Source: an uncultured Sphingorhabdus sp.
GTDB taxonomy: Bacteria; Pseudomonadota; Alphaproteobacteria; Sphingomonadales; Sphingomonadaceae
Assembly (NCBI GenBank): GCA_947492905.1
Contig: CANLOL010000001.1
Location: 350,578-414,577, forward strand
DNA: 64,000 nucleotides
Direction of reading: 5' to 3'
The translations under genes and the position numbers were made by a program. Positions within the stretch are counted from its first letter, which is position 1, and the number at the start of each line of letters is the position of its first letter. A model generated the notes under the pieces. That model had not been told where the DNA came from, did no database searches, and saw nothing but the letters and a program-made list of their open reading frames with translations. Positions 9,767 to 18,702 of this stretch are shown here, in pieces.

Positions 9767-10609
9767 ATGAGCAATAGTATCAAATGGATTATCGCGATAT
9801 TCGGGCTGATAGTTTTTGGTTTTTCGCTCTATAATGCTTCATGGATCGCCGATGAACCAGAGGGTGAAATTGTCCTAATCGGGCATGGCAGTTGGCCGCT
9901 TCCCGTTGATAAGCAGGATTGCATCATTGATGCTCAGCTAGCCCTTAATGAAATTGCTTATAATGCTGATGTACGCTCGCTGCGAACCATTGGTGCATAT
10001 GATGCCGATGCGGTTAAATTTGAAAGTGAATTGGTTGGCAATCAATTGCTCATCCCACGTCCGCCAAAAACCGATTGCGCAGCGGACCAAAATCGCCCGC
10101 GCTCAACCATTAATGATGCTATATCGGCTATGTCAGCATTAGAAATTTTCTTGCCCTTAAAAGCTGGCAATGATGATAAAGCCAATGCGATGATCGCTGC
10201 CCTAACAGGCAAAACATATCCCAATCAAGTCTGGGTATATGGCGATGATGATCTTACGCAAAAAGTCGCAAATGCCATTCCAACCGTAAAGGCCCTGCCC
10301 ATCACAGCGGCGCGCCAATGTATCAATGATTATAAATCCTCTGGATGGTATGGTTCTATCCCAGATAGCTGCGCCCAAGGCACGGCCATCATCACTTTAG
10401 ATGATGGCTTTACGCTATGGGGTTGGCCAAACCGTTTGATGCAGCGTTTTGCCGAAAATGATGTGGAAATTTTTATCGTCAAAGATATTCAAGATGGTGC
10501 AATCATCGGCCTTGATGAAGTGAATAGCTATAGCGATATCCCCGAGACTTTTGTTGGCAATATATGGATAGATGATATTAAAAATCTTGGTCCTGCTCTC
10601 ATTCGATAA
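9767..10609 (+). CDS. Membrane-anchored protein, possibly a degenerate GDPD-like protein
   Basis: A 280-residue protein with one N-terminal membrane segment (residues 6-24), most likely facing the periplasm. An SD-like AGGGGGAAA precedes the ATG. The C-terminal ~90 residues (C-x-x-x-Y near residue 185, then S-G-W-Y-G, L-W-G-W-P-N-R-L, and an I-G-L-D segment) remind me of the tail of membrane-linked glycerophosphodiester phosphodiesterase family proteins in sphingomonads, but the catalytic H-R-G-x-x-x-x-x-P-E-N-T start is not there: the equivalent reads G-H-G-S-W-P-L. That similarity is from memory and needs a search. Lies between ribF and ileS. Confidence 0.85.
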   Translation: MSNSIKWIIAIFGLIVFGFSLYNASWIADEPEGEIVLIGHGSWPLPVDKQDCIIDAQLALNEIAYNADVRSLRTIGAYDADAVKFESELVGNQLLIPRPPKTDCAADQNRPRSTINDAISAMSALEIFLPLKAGNDDKANAMIAALTGKTYPNQVWVYGDDDLTQKVANAIPTVKALPITAARQCINDYKSSGWYGSIPDSCAQGTAIITLDDGFTLWGWPNRLMQRFAENDVEIFIVKDIQDGAIIGLDEVNSYSDIPETFVGNIWIDDIKNLGPALIR

Positions 10610-10688
10610 GGCCTAAATAGCCCTATATTGTGCATGATCGCAAACTAAAGGCTTGCGAGGCGTCAACTATTTGCTTAATCGCAACAAG

Positions 10689-13600
10689 ATGACAGATACG
10701 CCCAAAAATGAAGCGCAAGACGCTGCTGAAAAGCCCGACTATAAAGATACGGTATTTTTGCCCAAAACCGCCTTTCCTATGAAGGCTGGCTTGGCCAATA
10801 AAGAACCCGCAATTTTAGAGCGTTGGGAGAATATTGGGCTCTATGAAAAATTGCGCGAAAACCGTAAAGGCGCTGAAAAATTCATCCTGCATGATGGCCC
10901 GCCCTATGCCAATGGTAATATCCATATCGGCCATGCTCTGAATAAGACGCTCAAAGATTTGGTGGTGCGCAGCCAATCTTTGCTCGGCAAAGATGCGCCC
11001 TATGTTCCCGGTTGGGATTGTCATGGCCTGCCGATTGAGTGGAAAATCGAAGAACAATATCGCAAGAAAAAGCGCAATAAGGATGAAGTGCCGCCAAGCG
11101 AGTTTCGCGCTGAGTGCCGCGAATATGCTGACAAATGGGTCGACGTACAGCGCGAGGAATTTAAGCGTTTGGGCGTGATGGGCGAATGGGACAGGCCGTA
11201 TCTCACCATGGATTATCATGCGGAGGCAACCATTGTTTCCGAGCTGCTCAAATTTGCCGAAAGCGGCCAATTATATCGCGGAGCAAAACCGGTGATGTGG
11301 TCTCCGGTTGAAAAGACTGCATTGGCCGAAGCCGAGGTGGAATATGAAGATATTACATCGACGCAAATTGATGTGGCGTTTGAAATTACCGCAGCACCCA
11401 ATGCACCAGAATTGCAGAAACTGATTGATGCGGGCGAGAAAATTCACGCTGTGATTTGGACCACTACGCCTTGGACCATTCCAGTTAATCAGGCTTTGGC
11501 TTATGGTGCTGATATTGAGTATGTTTTATGTGACGTTAGAAAGAAAGTAGATATTAATTGGATAGATGATGCTAGTACTGAAATAACCACCGTAGGTTCA
11601 GATACGTTTGACGCTCCAGTCAGAAAAGCTCTCGTAGCACTTAGTGAAATCGATGGAATTCCCTGGCAACTTGTGAAAGCATTAGATGAAAGGTCATCAT
11701 TTAGTATCCATTACAACGATAGATCTCCTATTATAAAAGGCTCAGAGCTTGCTGGCGCGATGGCGAAACATCCGATGGCGGATAGGCTCTCTGTCCCTCT
11801 CCCCGATGGGGAGAGGCTAGGAGAGGGGGTTAAACCATCCGATGAACACCCTCACCCAACCCTCTCCCTCAAGGGAGATGGCTTAAAAGATGTTTCATTC
11901 TTCACCAAACCTCGTCCTTTCTTAGACGGTTCATCCTTTGTCACCACCGAAGCAGGTACGGGCCTTGTCCATATGTCGCCCGATCATGGCGAAGATGATT
12001 TTGATCTGTGCAAAGCCAATGGCATTAATCCCGTATTCGCGGTTGATGGCGATGGCGTGTACCGCGAAGATTGGGCATGGCTGCCGCGCGGTGATGAACG
12101 CGCAGGATCGGTCATCAACAAGAAATTTACCGCTAAAGACGGACCAATTTGCAGCGACTTGCGCGATGCAGGAGCATTATTATCAGCATCTGATGATTTC
12201 CAACATAGCTATCCGCACAGTTGGCGTTCGAAAGCGAAGATCATCTATCGCTGCACACCGCAATGGTTCGTGCCGATGGACAAGCTAAGCAAGACTAAAG
12301 AGCCTCAAGAAGTAACCGATACCGTTCGTCCTGAGCCTGTCGAAGGACAAAGCGCACCCCATGCTTCGACAAGCTCAGCAGGAACGGATGATGTGCAAAA
12401 TGAGGCAAATGAATTAACATTGCGCCAAAAAGCCGTTAAAGCAATCGCCGACACACGCTTTGTCCCCGAAAAAGGCCGCAACCGTATCTCATCCATGGTT
12501 GAGGGACGTCCCGATTGGGTACTTTCTCGTCAACGCGCTTGGGGTGTTCCAATCGCGCTATTCTTGGATCGCAAAACGGGTGATTATTTGAATGACCCTG
12601 TGGTCAATGCCCGCATTATCGAAGCTTTCAAAACGGGCGGTGCGGATGCTTGGTTCAACGCCGATCATCAAGAATTTTTGGGCGATGATTATAATCTGGA
12701 TGATTATGATATTGTCACCGACATTTTGGACGTTTGGTTCGACAGCGGTTGTACGCATGTATTCACATTAGAATCCGATATATGGCCATCACAAAGCTGG
12801 AAGGCGGATCTATACTTAGAAGGTTCTGACCAACACCGTGGTTGGTTCCAAAGCAGCTTGCTCGAATCATGCGGCACACGCGGTGAAGCGCCCTATAAAG
12901 CTGTGCTAACCCATGGTTTTACAATGGATAAAAATGGCAAGAAAATGTCCAAATCATTGGGCAATACCATTGATCCTAAAAAGATTATCAACGTCAATGG
13001 TGCTGATATATTGCGGCTCTGGGCGGCGAGCGTCGATTATACCGAGGACCACCGCATTGGCGATGAAATCCTAAAAGGTGTTACCGACACTTATCGTAAA
13101 CTGCGCAATACGTTCCGCTATATGCTGGGCGGCCTATCCGATTTTGAAGAAAGCGAGCGCGTTGCGCCAAGCGACATGCCAGAGCTTGAGCGTTATATTT
13201 TGCACCGTTTGGCGATAGTCGATGCACAGCTAAAAGAGCATATCAATAATTTCGCCTTTGGCCCTTATATGCGCACTCTATCTAGCTTTGCGCAGGATGA
13301 TTTATCGGCCTTCTTTTTCGATATTCGTAAAGATTGCCTCTATTGCGATGCGCCGAGCGATCCCAAACGCCAAGCCTATCGCAGCGCAATGGACATATTA
13401 TTCCACGCCCTCACCCGCTATATTGCGCCTGTGCTTGTCTTTACGGCAGAGGAAATTTGGCAAAGCCGCTACCCCGATGAGAATGACAGCATCCATTTGA
13501 AAGTCTGGCCCGAAGTTGATGCGGCATGGCAAGATGATGCGCTCAATGATAAATGGGCGCTTATTCGTGAAGCGCGCGTTGCCGTTACAGAAGCTATTGA

Positions 13601-13844
13601 ACCGCTTCGCCGTGACAAAATCATCCGCTCTAGCCTAGAAGCAGAAGTGCAATATCCTTTGCAAGATTTGCCGATAAGCAGCGAAGAATTTACCGAATTA
13701 TGTATCGTGGCAGATTTGACCGATGGCGCGCTATCCGTCACCAAAACCGAACATCATAAATGCGGTCGGTGCTGGCGTCTGCTGCCCGAAGTCAGCGAAG
13801 ATGGTGATTTATGTGGTCGTTGTGAGGATGTGATACATGGATAA
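10689..13844 (+). CDS. ileS: Isoleucyl-tRNA synthetase with two repeat-derived insertions
   Basis: Class Ia IleRS that charges tRNA-Ile and edits Val-tRNA. From the ATG at 10689 it has 1051 residues, about 80-120 more than usual; an upstream TTG at 10653 adds 12 unlikely residues. Catalytic motifs are H-I-G-H (79-82) and K-M-S-K-S (752-756); the C-terminal zinc module has C-G-R-C and C-G-R-C. Two stretches do not belong to the family: about residues 369-398 in the CP1 editing domain and about 545-567 before L-R-Q-K-A-V-K-A-I, each encoded by a palindromic repeat kept in frame. The segment at about 11515-11750 also has unlike codon use. Confidence 0.97.
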   Translation: MTDTPKNEAQDAAEKPDYKDTVFLPKTAFPMKAGLANKEPAILERWENIGLYEKLRENRKGAEKFILHDGPPYANGNIHIGHALNKTLKDLVVRSQSLLGKDAPYVPGWDCHGLPIEWKIEEQYRKKKRNKDEVPPSEFRAECREYADKWVDVQREEFKRLGVMGEWDRPYLTMDYHAEATIVSELLKFAESGQLYRGAKPVMWSPVEKTALAEAEVEYEDITSTQIDVAFEITAAPNAPELQKLIDAGEKIHAVIWTTTPWTIPVNQALAYGADIEYVLCDVRKKVDINWIDDASTEITTVGSDTFDAPVRKALVALSEIDGIPWQLVKALDERSSFSIHYNDRSPIIKGSELAGAMAKHPMADRLSVPLPDGERLGEGVKPSDEHPHPTLSLKGDGLKDVSFFTKPRPFLDGSSFVTTEAGTGLVHMSPDHGEDDFDLCKANGINPVFAVDGDGVYREDWAWLPRGDERAGSVINKKFTAKDGPICSDLRDAGALLSASDDFQHSYPHSWRSKAKIIYRCTPQWFVPMDKLSKTKEPQEVTDTVRPEPVEGQSAPHASTSSAGTDDVQNEANELTLRQKAVKAIADTRFVPEKGRNRISSMVEGRPDWVLSRQRAWGVPIALFLDRKTGDYLNDPVVNARIIEAFKTGGADAWFNADHQEFLGDDYNLDDYDIVTDILDVWFDSGCTHVFTLESDIWPSQSWKADLYLEGSDQHRGWFQSSLLESCGTRGEAPYKAVLTHGFTMDKNGKKMSKSLGNTIDPKKIINVNGADILRLWAASVDYTEDHRIGDEILKGVTDTYRKLRNTFRYMLGGLSDFEESERVAPSDMPELERYILHRLAIVDAQLKEHINNFAFGPYMRTLSSFAQDDLSAFFFDIRKDCLYCDAPSDPKRQAYRSAMDILFHALTRYIAPVLVFTAEEIWQSRYPDENDSIHLKVWPEVDAAWQDDALNDKWALIREARVAVTEAIEPLRRDKIIRSSLEAEVQYPLQDLPISSEEFTELCIVADLTDGALSVTKTEHHKCGRCWRLLPEVSEDGDLCGRCEDVIHG
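11789..11881 (+). repeat. Palindromic repeat (CCCTCTCCC type) inserted in ileS
   Basis: A G/C-rich element in the coding sequence with a perfect hairpin CCTCTCCCC-GAT-GGGGAGAGG (11796-11816) and a second one CTCCCT-CA-AGGGAG (11864-11877), joined by a spacer whose own ends (GGAGAGGGGGT and ACCCTCACCC) can also pair in part. This is the general look of dispersed intergenic repeats in proteobacteria. It adds about 30 codons with no stop in the ileS frame. I saw no second copy in this window. Confidence 0.85.
12322..12387 (+). repeat. Palindromic repeat (RPEPVEG type) inserted in ileS
   Basis: Two 24-base arms form an inverted repeat: CCGTTCGTCCTGAGC... and its near-complement ending in ...CAGGAACGG, with three mismatches between arms and an 18-base centre. 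This is a dispersed repeat very common in sphingomonad genomes between genes; when translated it gives R-P-E-P-V-E-G, as here. It adds about 22 in-frame codons to ileS. Confidence 0.88.
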
Positions 13845-13869
13845 TCTATATAACCATCACCCTATATTC

Positions 13870-13916
13870 GTTTCAGGGTCTATAACCCATAAGATACTGA
13901 AACAAGTTCAGCATGA
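13870..13916 (+). repeat. Palindromic repeat upstream of lspA
   Basis: A third repeat type: outer arms GTTTCAG/CTGAAAC (13870-13876 and 13897-13903), inner arms GGGT/ACCC, followed by AAGTTCAGCATGACG. The tail is the familiar sphingomonad string that reads TGAACTTGTTTCAG on the other strand. It fills the ileS-lspA gap and supplies a spurious ATG at 13913 in frame with lspA. It may act as an mRNA hairpin between the two genes. Confidence 0.75.
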
Positions 13917-13930
13917 CGAAAGTCAGAAAC

Positions 13931-14485
13931 ATGGATAAGATTCAAAGATATCGCCTACAAGCAATCATGCTCGCATCGATGGTATTTTTTGCCGATCAAA
14001 TGATTAAATATGCGATGATCGGGCCTTTGCAGCTCAAAAGCCGCGGCGTCATTCATATCATCAGCTTTTTTGATTTACGCTGGGCAGAAAATCGCGGTGT
14101 ATCAATGGGCTTTCTCACCGCAGAGAGCGATGCTGCACGCTGGGCATTGGTTGCCCTTACCGCTGCTATTGCCATTGGTGTATTAATCTGGATTTGGCGC
14201 GAGAAATTACGCGGTGATATATTATGCTTAGCGCTGGTATTGGGCGGCGCAATGGGCAATATTGTGGATCGCAGCCGCTATGGCTATGTCGTCGATTATG
14301 CGGATTTGCATTTTGGCAGTTTTCGTCCATTTTTCATATTCAACTTGGCCGATGCTGCAATTAGTATCGGTGTAGCCATATTATTGCTGCGTGCGATTTT
14401 CATGAAAGAAGAAGAAACACCCGCCAGCGAAGCGACTGCCCATGAATCCTCGAACAGTGGAAATGGTGCTGAAACTAAAGAATGA
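13931..14485 (+). CDS. lspA: Signal peptidase II (prolipoprotein signal peptidase)
   Basis: A 184-residue inner-membrane aspartyl protease that removes signal peptides of lipoproteins after lipidation. It has four membrane segments and the conserved A-D-Q (22-24), E-N-R-G-V-S (53-58), G-N-I-V-D-R (catalytic D113) and F-N-L-A-D (catalytic D141). The ATG at 13931 gives M-D-K-I-Q-R; the in-frame ATG at 13913 lies in the upstream repeat and would add six residues from it. The acidic, Glu/Ala-rich C-terminal tail of ~28 residues is longer than usual. Follows ileS, and two lipoproteins in the window are its likely clients. Confidence 0.96.
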   Translation: MDKIQRYRLQAIMLASMVFFADQMIKYAMIGPLQLKSRGVIHIISFFDLRWAENRGVSMGFLTAESDAARWALVALTAAIAIGVLIWIWREKLRGDILCLALVLGGAMGNIVDRSRYGYVVDYADLHFGSFRPFFIFNLADAAISIGVAILLLRAIFMKEEETPASEATAHESSNSGNGAETKE

Positions 14486-14566
14486 AGATGCGATCAGAAA
14501 TAGTAATGGCGCATTCATAATATTTTTGATAATGCACAATGAGAGTTATTTAACGGAGACGAAAAA

Positions 14567-14977
14567 ATGCGCAAATCTGCCTCAACAATAGTCGCTTTAA
14601 GCATGGTAACACTGTTATCGGCTTGCGGATCAGGCGGTATATTTGATCGTCAACGTCCCGATGAATTCGCTGTATCGCGCCAAGCGCCCTTGGTAATTCC
14701 ACCAGATTTCACGCTTGTACCGCCGCAAAATGGTGCATTGCGCCCAAATGCGACCAGCGCTCAAGAGCAAGTTTTAAGCGTATTATTTGGCGGTGAAGCA
14801 GCCCGTAGCGCCGTTGAGCGCGGCGTTCTCAACCAAGCAGGTGACGCCGATGCCGCTATCCGCAGCAGCGTTGATGATCCAGGGACCAACACAGTCGCCA
14901 AGGGCAATGTAACACGCGATATTATCGCAGCCCCCGAAGGCGCAGGCCGCAACGCGCAGGCAACAACGCCAGAATAA
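14567..14977 (+). CDS. DUF3035 lipoprotein (BamF-like)
   Basis: A 136-residue lipoprotein with lipobox L-S-A-C (Cys20) and the family sequence around residues 27-47 (R-P-D-E-F-A-V, then P-L-V-I-P-P-D-F-T-L-P-P style). DUF3035 corresponds to BamF, an alphaproteobacterial accessory lipoprotein of the outer-membrane BAM complex. The C-terminal half is low-complexity and Ala-rich. It follows lspA and ends at a clear terminator at 15004-15030, closing the long operon. Confidence 0.88.
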   Translation: MRKSASTIVALSMVTLLSACGSGGIFDRQRPDEFAVSRQAPLVIPPDFTLVPPQNGALRPNATSAQEQVLSVLFGGEAARSAVERGVLNQAGDADAAIRSSVDDPGTNTVAKGNVTRDIIAAPEGAGRNAQATTPE

Positions 14978-15003
14978 ACGGCTAATTAAATTTATAGAGA
15001 ATG

Positions 15004-15030
15004 AAGCTCGCTCTCGCGGGCTTTATTTTT
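15004..15030 (+). terminator. Rho-independent terminator after the bamF-like gene
   Basis: Hairpin AAGCTCGC / GCGGGCTT (one G-T pair) around a TCTC loop, followed by TATTTTT. It lies 27 bases after the stop codon. Confidence 0.85.
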
Positions 15031-15133
15031 GCGGTTAACACTAGGAAAGCATACTCGAAAATGGTTTTATTCCCTCTAGATTATTTATGCTACTTTGTGA
15101 ACTGATCTAACATACTTGTTTCTATGGCTTTTT

Positions 15134-16003
15134 TTAAGAGAGGTTATCAATTTCCCTAACAAAATCTACAATTTGGATTTTTGCCAATTTGGATTTTTTA
15201 TACCCACGTCTAGCCAAGACTTCTATTCTAGCTCGCTTTTGAGCAGCCACAGTATAGGCGTTTGATTCTTCCTCAAATGCAGGATCGTTAACTTCAGCCA
15301 TTAAAAAACCGTCATTTTCAGGATTTTCAACACTTAGGCCATTCGTATGGAATTTAAAGCCATCCGTTTTAAGTTCAAAGCTGGTAACTGTACCCCAATC
15401 TAACTTTTCAAAGTCCCTTATCTCATCAGCTGCACTTTCATCAATCATTATTGCGTTATTGGCTCCACTTACAAATGATGCTGTCTTCGCAGAACTACCT
15501 ATAGGTGCGACATATTGAATGGCTGCGCTGCTATTTGATGCAATTGATTGTCTTAATAGTTCTTGCATCCCCATGACTTCGACATGTCGCCGTTCGTCAC
15601 TGCGATCATTTGCGGCTACTTGCTCTTGATGCATTTTGGCCAATTGTCCAATAATTATCTCCATGTTCCTATCCCTACCTCTAAAGAAGTCTATTGCAGC
15701 AGTGACATAGTGAGAAATCACATCTGTTCCAATATTTGATAGTAATGGCATACCTAGCGCCAAAACAGCAGCGACTTCTTGCAAGTTACCACCTATTGCG
15801 AACGATCCTGCTTTAGGTTCATTTGCTTTCAATATCAACGGAGCGCGCTCACCTCTTTTCGGCAATCTCTCGTGAGTAAAAATTATTAGTGCATCTGAAA
15901 CTAATTTATCTATTCCTTGTAATGATTGACCAAAAAGTTTTGCATCCATATAGTGATTAGAAGCATCTAATCCATCGTAAACTATTTGAATACTCGTCGA
16001 CAT
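15134..16003 (-). CDS. Orphan protein of unknown function, foreign codon use
   Basis: Not recognised. The better start is the ATG at 16003 (M-S-T-S-I-Q-I-V-Y-D-G), because GGGAG lies eight bases before it; an ATG 15 bases upstream is inside that region. The 289-residue product begins with a beta-rich part, then a hydrophobic stretch around residues 80-112 (one possible membrane segment), a helical Gln/Glu-rich part, and a charged C-terminal half. Codons AGA, ATA and AGT are more frequent than in dxs next door, and the gene breaks an otherwise core region. I infer recent acquisition. No defence, toxin or enzyme motif is visible. Confidence 0.8.
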   Translation of the reverse strand: MSTSIQIVYDGLDASNHYMDAKLFGQSLQGIDKLVSDALIIFTHERLPKRGERAPLILKANEPKAGSFAIGGNLQEVAAVLALGMPLLSNIGTDVISHYVTAAIDFFRGRDRNMEIIIGQLAKMHQEQVAANDRSDERRHVEVMGMQELLRQSIASNSSAAIQYVAPIGSSAKTASFVSGANNAIMIDESAADEIRDFEKLDWGTVTSFELKTDGFKFHTNGLSVENPENDGFLMAEVNDPAFEEESNAYTVAAQKRARIEVLARRGYKKSKLAKIQIVDFVREIDNLS

Positions 16004-16101
16004 CGTAACGACTCCCATCTATATTAATCGGTAATACCCATAGCGCGTGTTTTATTTTAATAAAATTACTTCCAATGACAATGGGTTAACCGTTAAAATA
16101 A

Positions 16102-18033
16102 TCATGCAATAGCGTCTTCAACCCCTGCGCTATTATGACGCAGCGCCGCCAGTGCCGCATTCACAATGCCATCAGCATCTAGCCCTGCCTGCGCATATTG
16201 TTTGTCTGGACTGTCTTGATCTTGGAAAATATCAGGAAGGCGTAATGTTCGAATCTTAAGGCCCGCATCAAGCAAGCCTCTATCCGATGCCATCGTTAAA
16301 ATATGCGCACCAAGGCCGCCCACGGCTGCCTCTTCGATGGTAAGAACCACTTCATGCGTCGCCATTAATTTGGCAATCAAATCTTCATCGAGCGGTTTCG
16401 CAAAGCGCAAATCAGCAACGCTGGTGGATAAACCTTTGCTGTCCAAAACATCCGCTGCTTTTTGCGCTTCGGCAAGGCGCGTACCCAATGATAAAATCGC
16501 TACTTTCTTGCCCTCGCGCACGATGCGCCCTTTGCCAATTTCCAAAAGCTCAGGATTATCTGGCAAGGCAATGCCGATACCGCCGCCGCGCGGATAACGG
16601 ACCGCAATTGGCCCGCTATCATGCTGTGCGGCAGTATAAGTCATATGAACCAATTCGGCTTCATCGCTGGGCGCCATGACAACAAAATTGGGCAAGGTCG
16701 CCAAATAGGTAATATCAAAACTACCGGCATGCGTTGCGCCATCCGCACCGACCAAACCCGCACGGTCAATCGCAAAACGTACCGGCAGATTTTGAATTGC
16801 TACATCATGCACCACTTGGTCATAAGCGCGTTGCAAAAATGTCGAATAAATCGCACAAAATGGACGCATGCCTTGCGCTGCTAATCCTGCGGCAAAGGTC
16901 ACCGCATGTTGTTCAGCAATACCAACATCAAAGCTTTTGTCGGGATGCGCTGCGGCAAATTTATCAACGCCTGTGCCCGATGGCATAGCCGCAGTAATCG
17001 CACAAATGCGCGGATCATTATCGGCAAGCTTTGCCAAAGTTTCCCCAAAAACATTTTGATAGGCAGGTGGACCGCCGCCGGGCCCTTTATCTTGCTTGCC
17101 CGTCACAACATCAAATTTAGCAACGCCATGATATTTATCGGCCGAAGCTTCAGCCGGAGCATAGCCTTTGCCTTTTTGTGTTACGCAATGGATAAGCACT
17201 GGCCCCTGTGCATTGTCGCGGACATTTTCCAAAACGGGGATAAGCTGTTCCAAATCATGGCCATCAATCGGGCCTACATAATAAAAGCCCAATTCTTCGA
17301 ACAATGTTCCGCCCATGGCCATACCGCGCGCATATTCCTCTGCACGTTCAGCAGCATTATGCATGCGACGTGATAATTTTGCGGTGACTTTGCTTGCCAA
17401 TTTACGCAGGCCTAAATATTCGGACGAAGAAACCAAACGCGCTAAATAACCCGATAATCCGCCAACGGGCGGCGCGATAGACATATCATTATCATTGAGG
17501 ATGACGACCAATCGATTGCCCGCTGCTTCGGCATTGTTCATCGCTTCATAGGCCATGCCAGCGCTCATGGCTCCATCGCCGATTACGGCTATCGCTTTGC
17601 CTTCTTTACCCGCCATTTTATTAGCAACAGCAAAGCCCAATGCCGCCGAAATAGAGGTGGAGCTGTGCGCCGCACCGAATGGATCATATTCGCTCTCAGA
17701 TCGTTTGGTAAAGCCAGACAAACCACCGCCTTTACGAAGGGTGCGTATCTGATCGCGGCGACCCGTGAGAATTTTATGCGGATAGCATTGATGCCCTACA
17801 TCGAAGATTAACCGATCTTCGGGCGTATTAAATACATAATGAATAGCGGTGGTCAGCTCTACAACACCAAGCCCTGCGCCCAAATGTCCACCGGTAACGG
17901 ATACTGCATCAATCAGCTCTGCGCGTAATTCTGCTGCTAGATCGGGCAATTCCCCAGATGATAGTTTGCGCAAGTCACTAGGATATTGCACTTTATCTAG
18001 CAATGGAGTCGATAGGTTTTGGCTATTTGTCAT
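16102..18033 (-). CDS. dxs: 1-deoxy-D-xylulose-5-phosphate synthase
   Basis: A 643-residue thiamine-diphosphate enzyme condensing pyruvate and glyceraldehyde-3-phosphate, the first step of the MEP isoprenoid pathway. Active-site H50 is in [11 protein letters not shown]; the TPP/Mg motif G-D-G-A-M-S-A-G lies near 152 with N-D-N downstream; the catalytic Glu is in I-A-E-Q-H-A-V. The C-terminal transketolase domain is complete. It is single, with the zur-like gene about 100 bases upstream on the same strand. Confidence 0.97.
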   Translation of the reverse strand: MTNSQNLSTPLLDKVQYPSDLRKLSSGELPDLAAELRAELIDAVSVTGGHLGAGLGVVELTTAIHYVFNTPEDRLIFDVGHQCYPHKILTGRRDQIRTLRKGGGLSGFTKRSESEYDPFGAAHSSTSISAALGFAVANKMAGKEGKAIAVIGDGAMSAGMAYEAMNNAEAAGNRLVVILNDNDMSIAPPVGGLSGYLARLVSSSEYLGLRKLASKVTAKLSRRMHNAAERAEEYARGMAMGGTLFEELGFYYVGPIDGHDLEQLIPVLENVRDNAQGPVLIHCVTQKGKGYAPAEASADKYHGVAKFDVVTGKQDKGPGGGPPAYQNVFGETLAKLADNDPRICAITAAMPSGTGVDKFAAAHPDKSFDVGIAEQHAVTFAAGLAAQGMRPFCAIYSTFLQRAYDQVVHDVAIQNLPVRFAIDRAGLVGADGATHAGSFDITYLATLPNFVVMAPSDEAELVHMTYTAAQHDSGPIAVRYPRGGGIGIALPDNPELLEIGKGRIVREGKKVAILSLGTRLAEAQKAADVLDSKGLSTSVADLRFAKPLDEDLIAKLMATHEVVLTIEEAAVGGLGAHILTMASDRGLLDAGLKIRTLRLPDIFQDQDSPDKQYAQAGLDADGIVNAALAALRHNSAGVEDAIA

Positions 18034-18132
18034 ATATTCTCTTAAGCTTATTTCGCATATATTTACAAAGCATTATTGATAAACATGATGGATTAACGCC
18101 TGCTTATGAAGCCTATGTGAAGTGCGGTCATC

Positions 18133-18600
18133 TTAAACATTATCGCAATCGGAGCATATCCCGCGTACTTCGATCACAGGGCGTACATTTGCAAATCCAG
18201 CATTTTCCGCAGCACTGCGAACATTTTTGGTCAGAGCATCATCATCCAAATGAACCGCGCATCCGCAATTATCGCAAATTAAGAAGATACAATCATGCAT
18301 ACAGGCCGGATGGCTATTGGCTAAATAACCATTGCTGCTCTCTACTTTTCGCGCCAAATTGGTATCCACAAATAAATCTAATATGCGATATACGCTATTT
18401 GGGGCAACACGCTTGCCACGTTTTTGCGATACAATATCAGCAATATCATAGGCCGAAGCGGGCTTTTTAAATTCCGCTAGAACGGTGAAAATATCTTCGC
18501 GCATCTGCGTCCATTGTTCGCCAGATAGCGATAATTGCTGTTTTGCTGCATCAGTAAGAGCATCACCAGCATGTTCGTCATGTTTATGTGAATGAGCCAT
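18133..18600 (-). CDS. zur: Fur-family regulator, Zur-like
   Basis: A 155-residue Fur-family repressor. The N-terminus is His-rich (five His in the first ten residues), a winged-helix domain spans about 30-92, and the dimer domain has two structural CxxC zinc pairs (C109/C112 and C149/C152) plus a Cys/His cluster at H97-C100-H102-C104. The A-S-A-Y-D-I and N-S-V-Y-R-I-L-D-L-F segments fit the Zur branch better than Fur. Gene neighbour is a MerC-type membrane protein on the same strand, and a candidate Zur box lies upstream of that gene. Role assigned by family and context. Confidence 0.85.
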   Translation of the reverse strand: MAHSHKHDEHAGDALTDAAKQQLSLSGEQWTQMREDIFTVLAEFKKPASAYDIADIVSQKRGKRVAPNSVYRILDLFVDTNLARKVESSNGYLANSHPACMHDCIFLICDNCGCAVHLDDDALTKNVRSAAENAGFANVRPVIEVRGICSDCDNV

Positions 18601-18702
18601 ATTGCGTGTTTACGGTTTTTTAGGACGCAGGGCAAGCTGATATGAGCATAGAATCGTCAGCATAAGATTTGCTATGATGAATTATAGTAGAGAAATATGT
18701 TC

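Noticed and set aside
10653-10688. Earlier TTG start of ileS
   Set aside because: It adds 12 residues not found in the family; the ATG at 10689 is the expected start.
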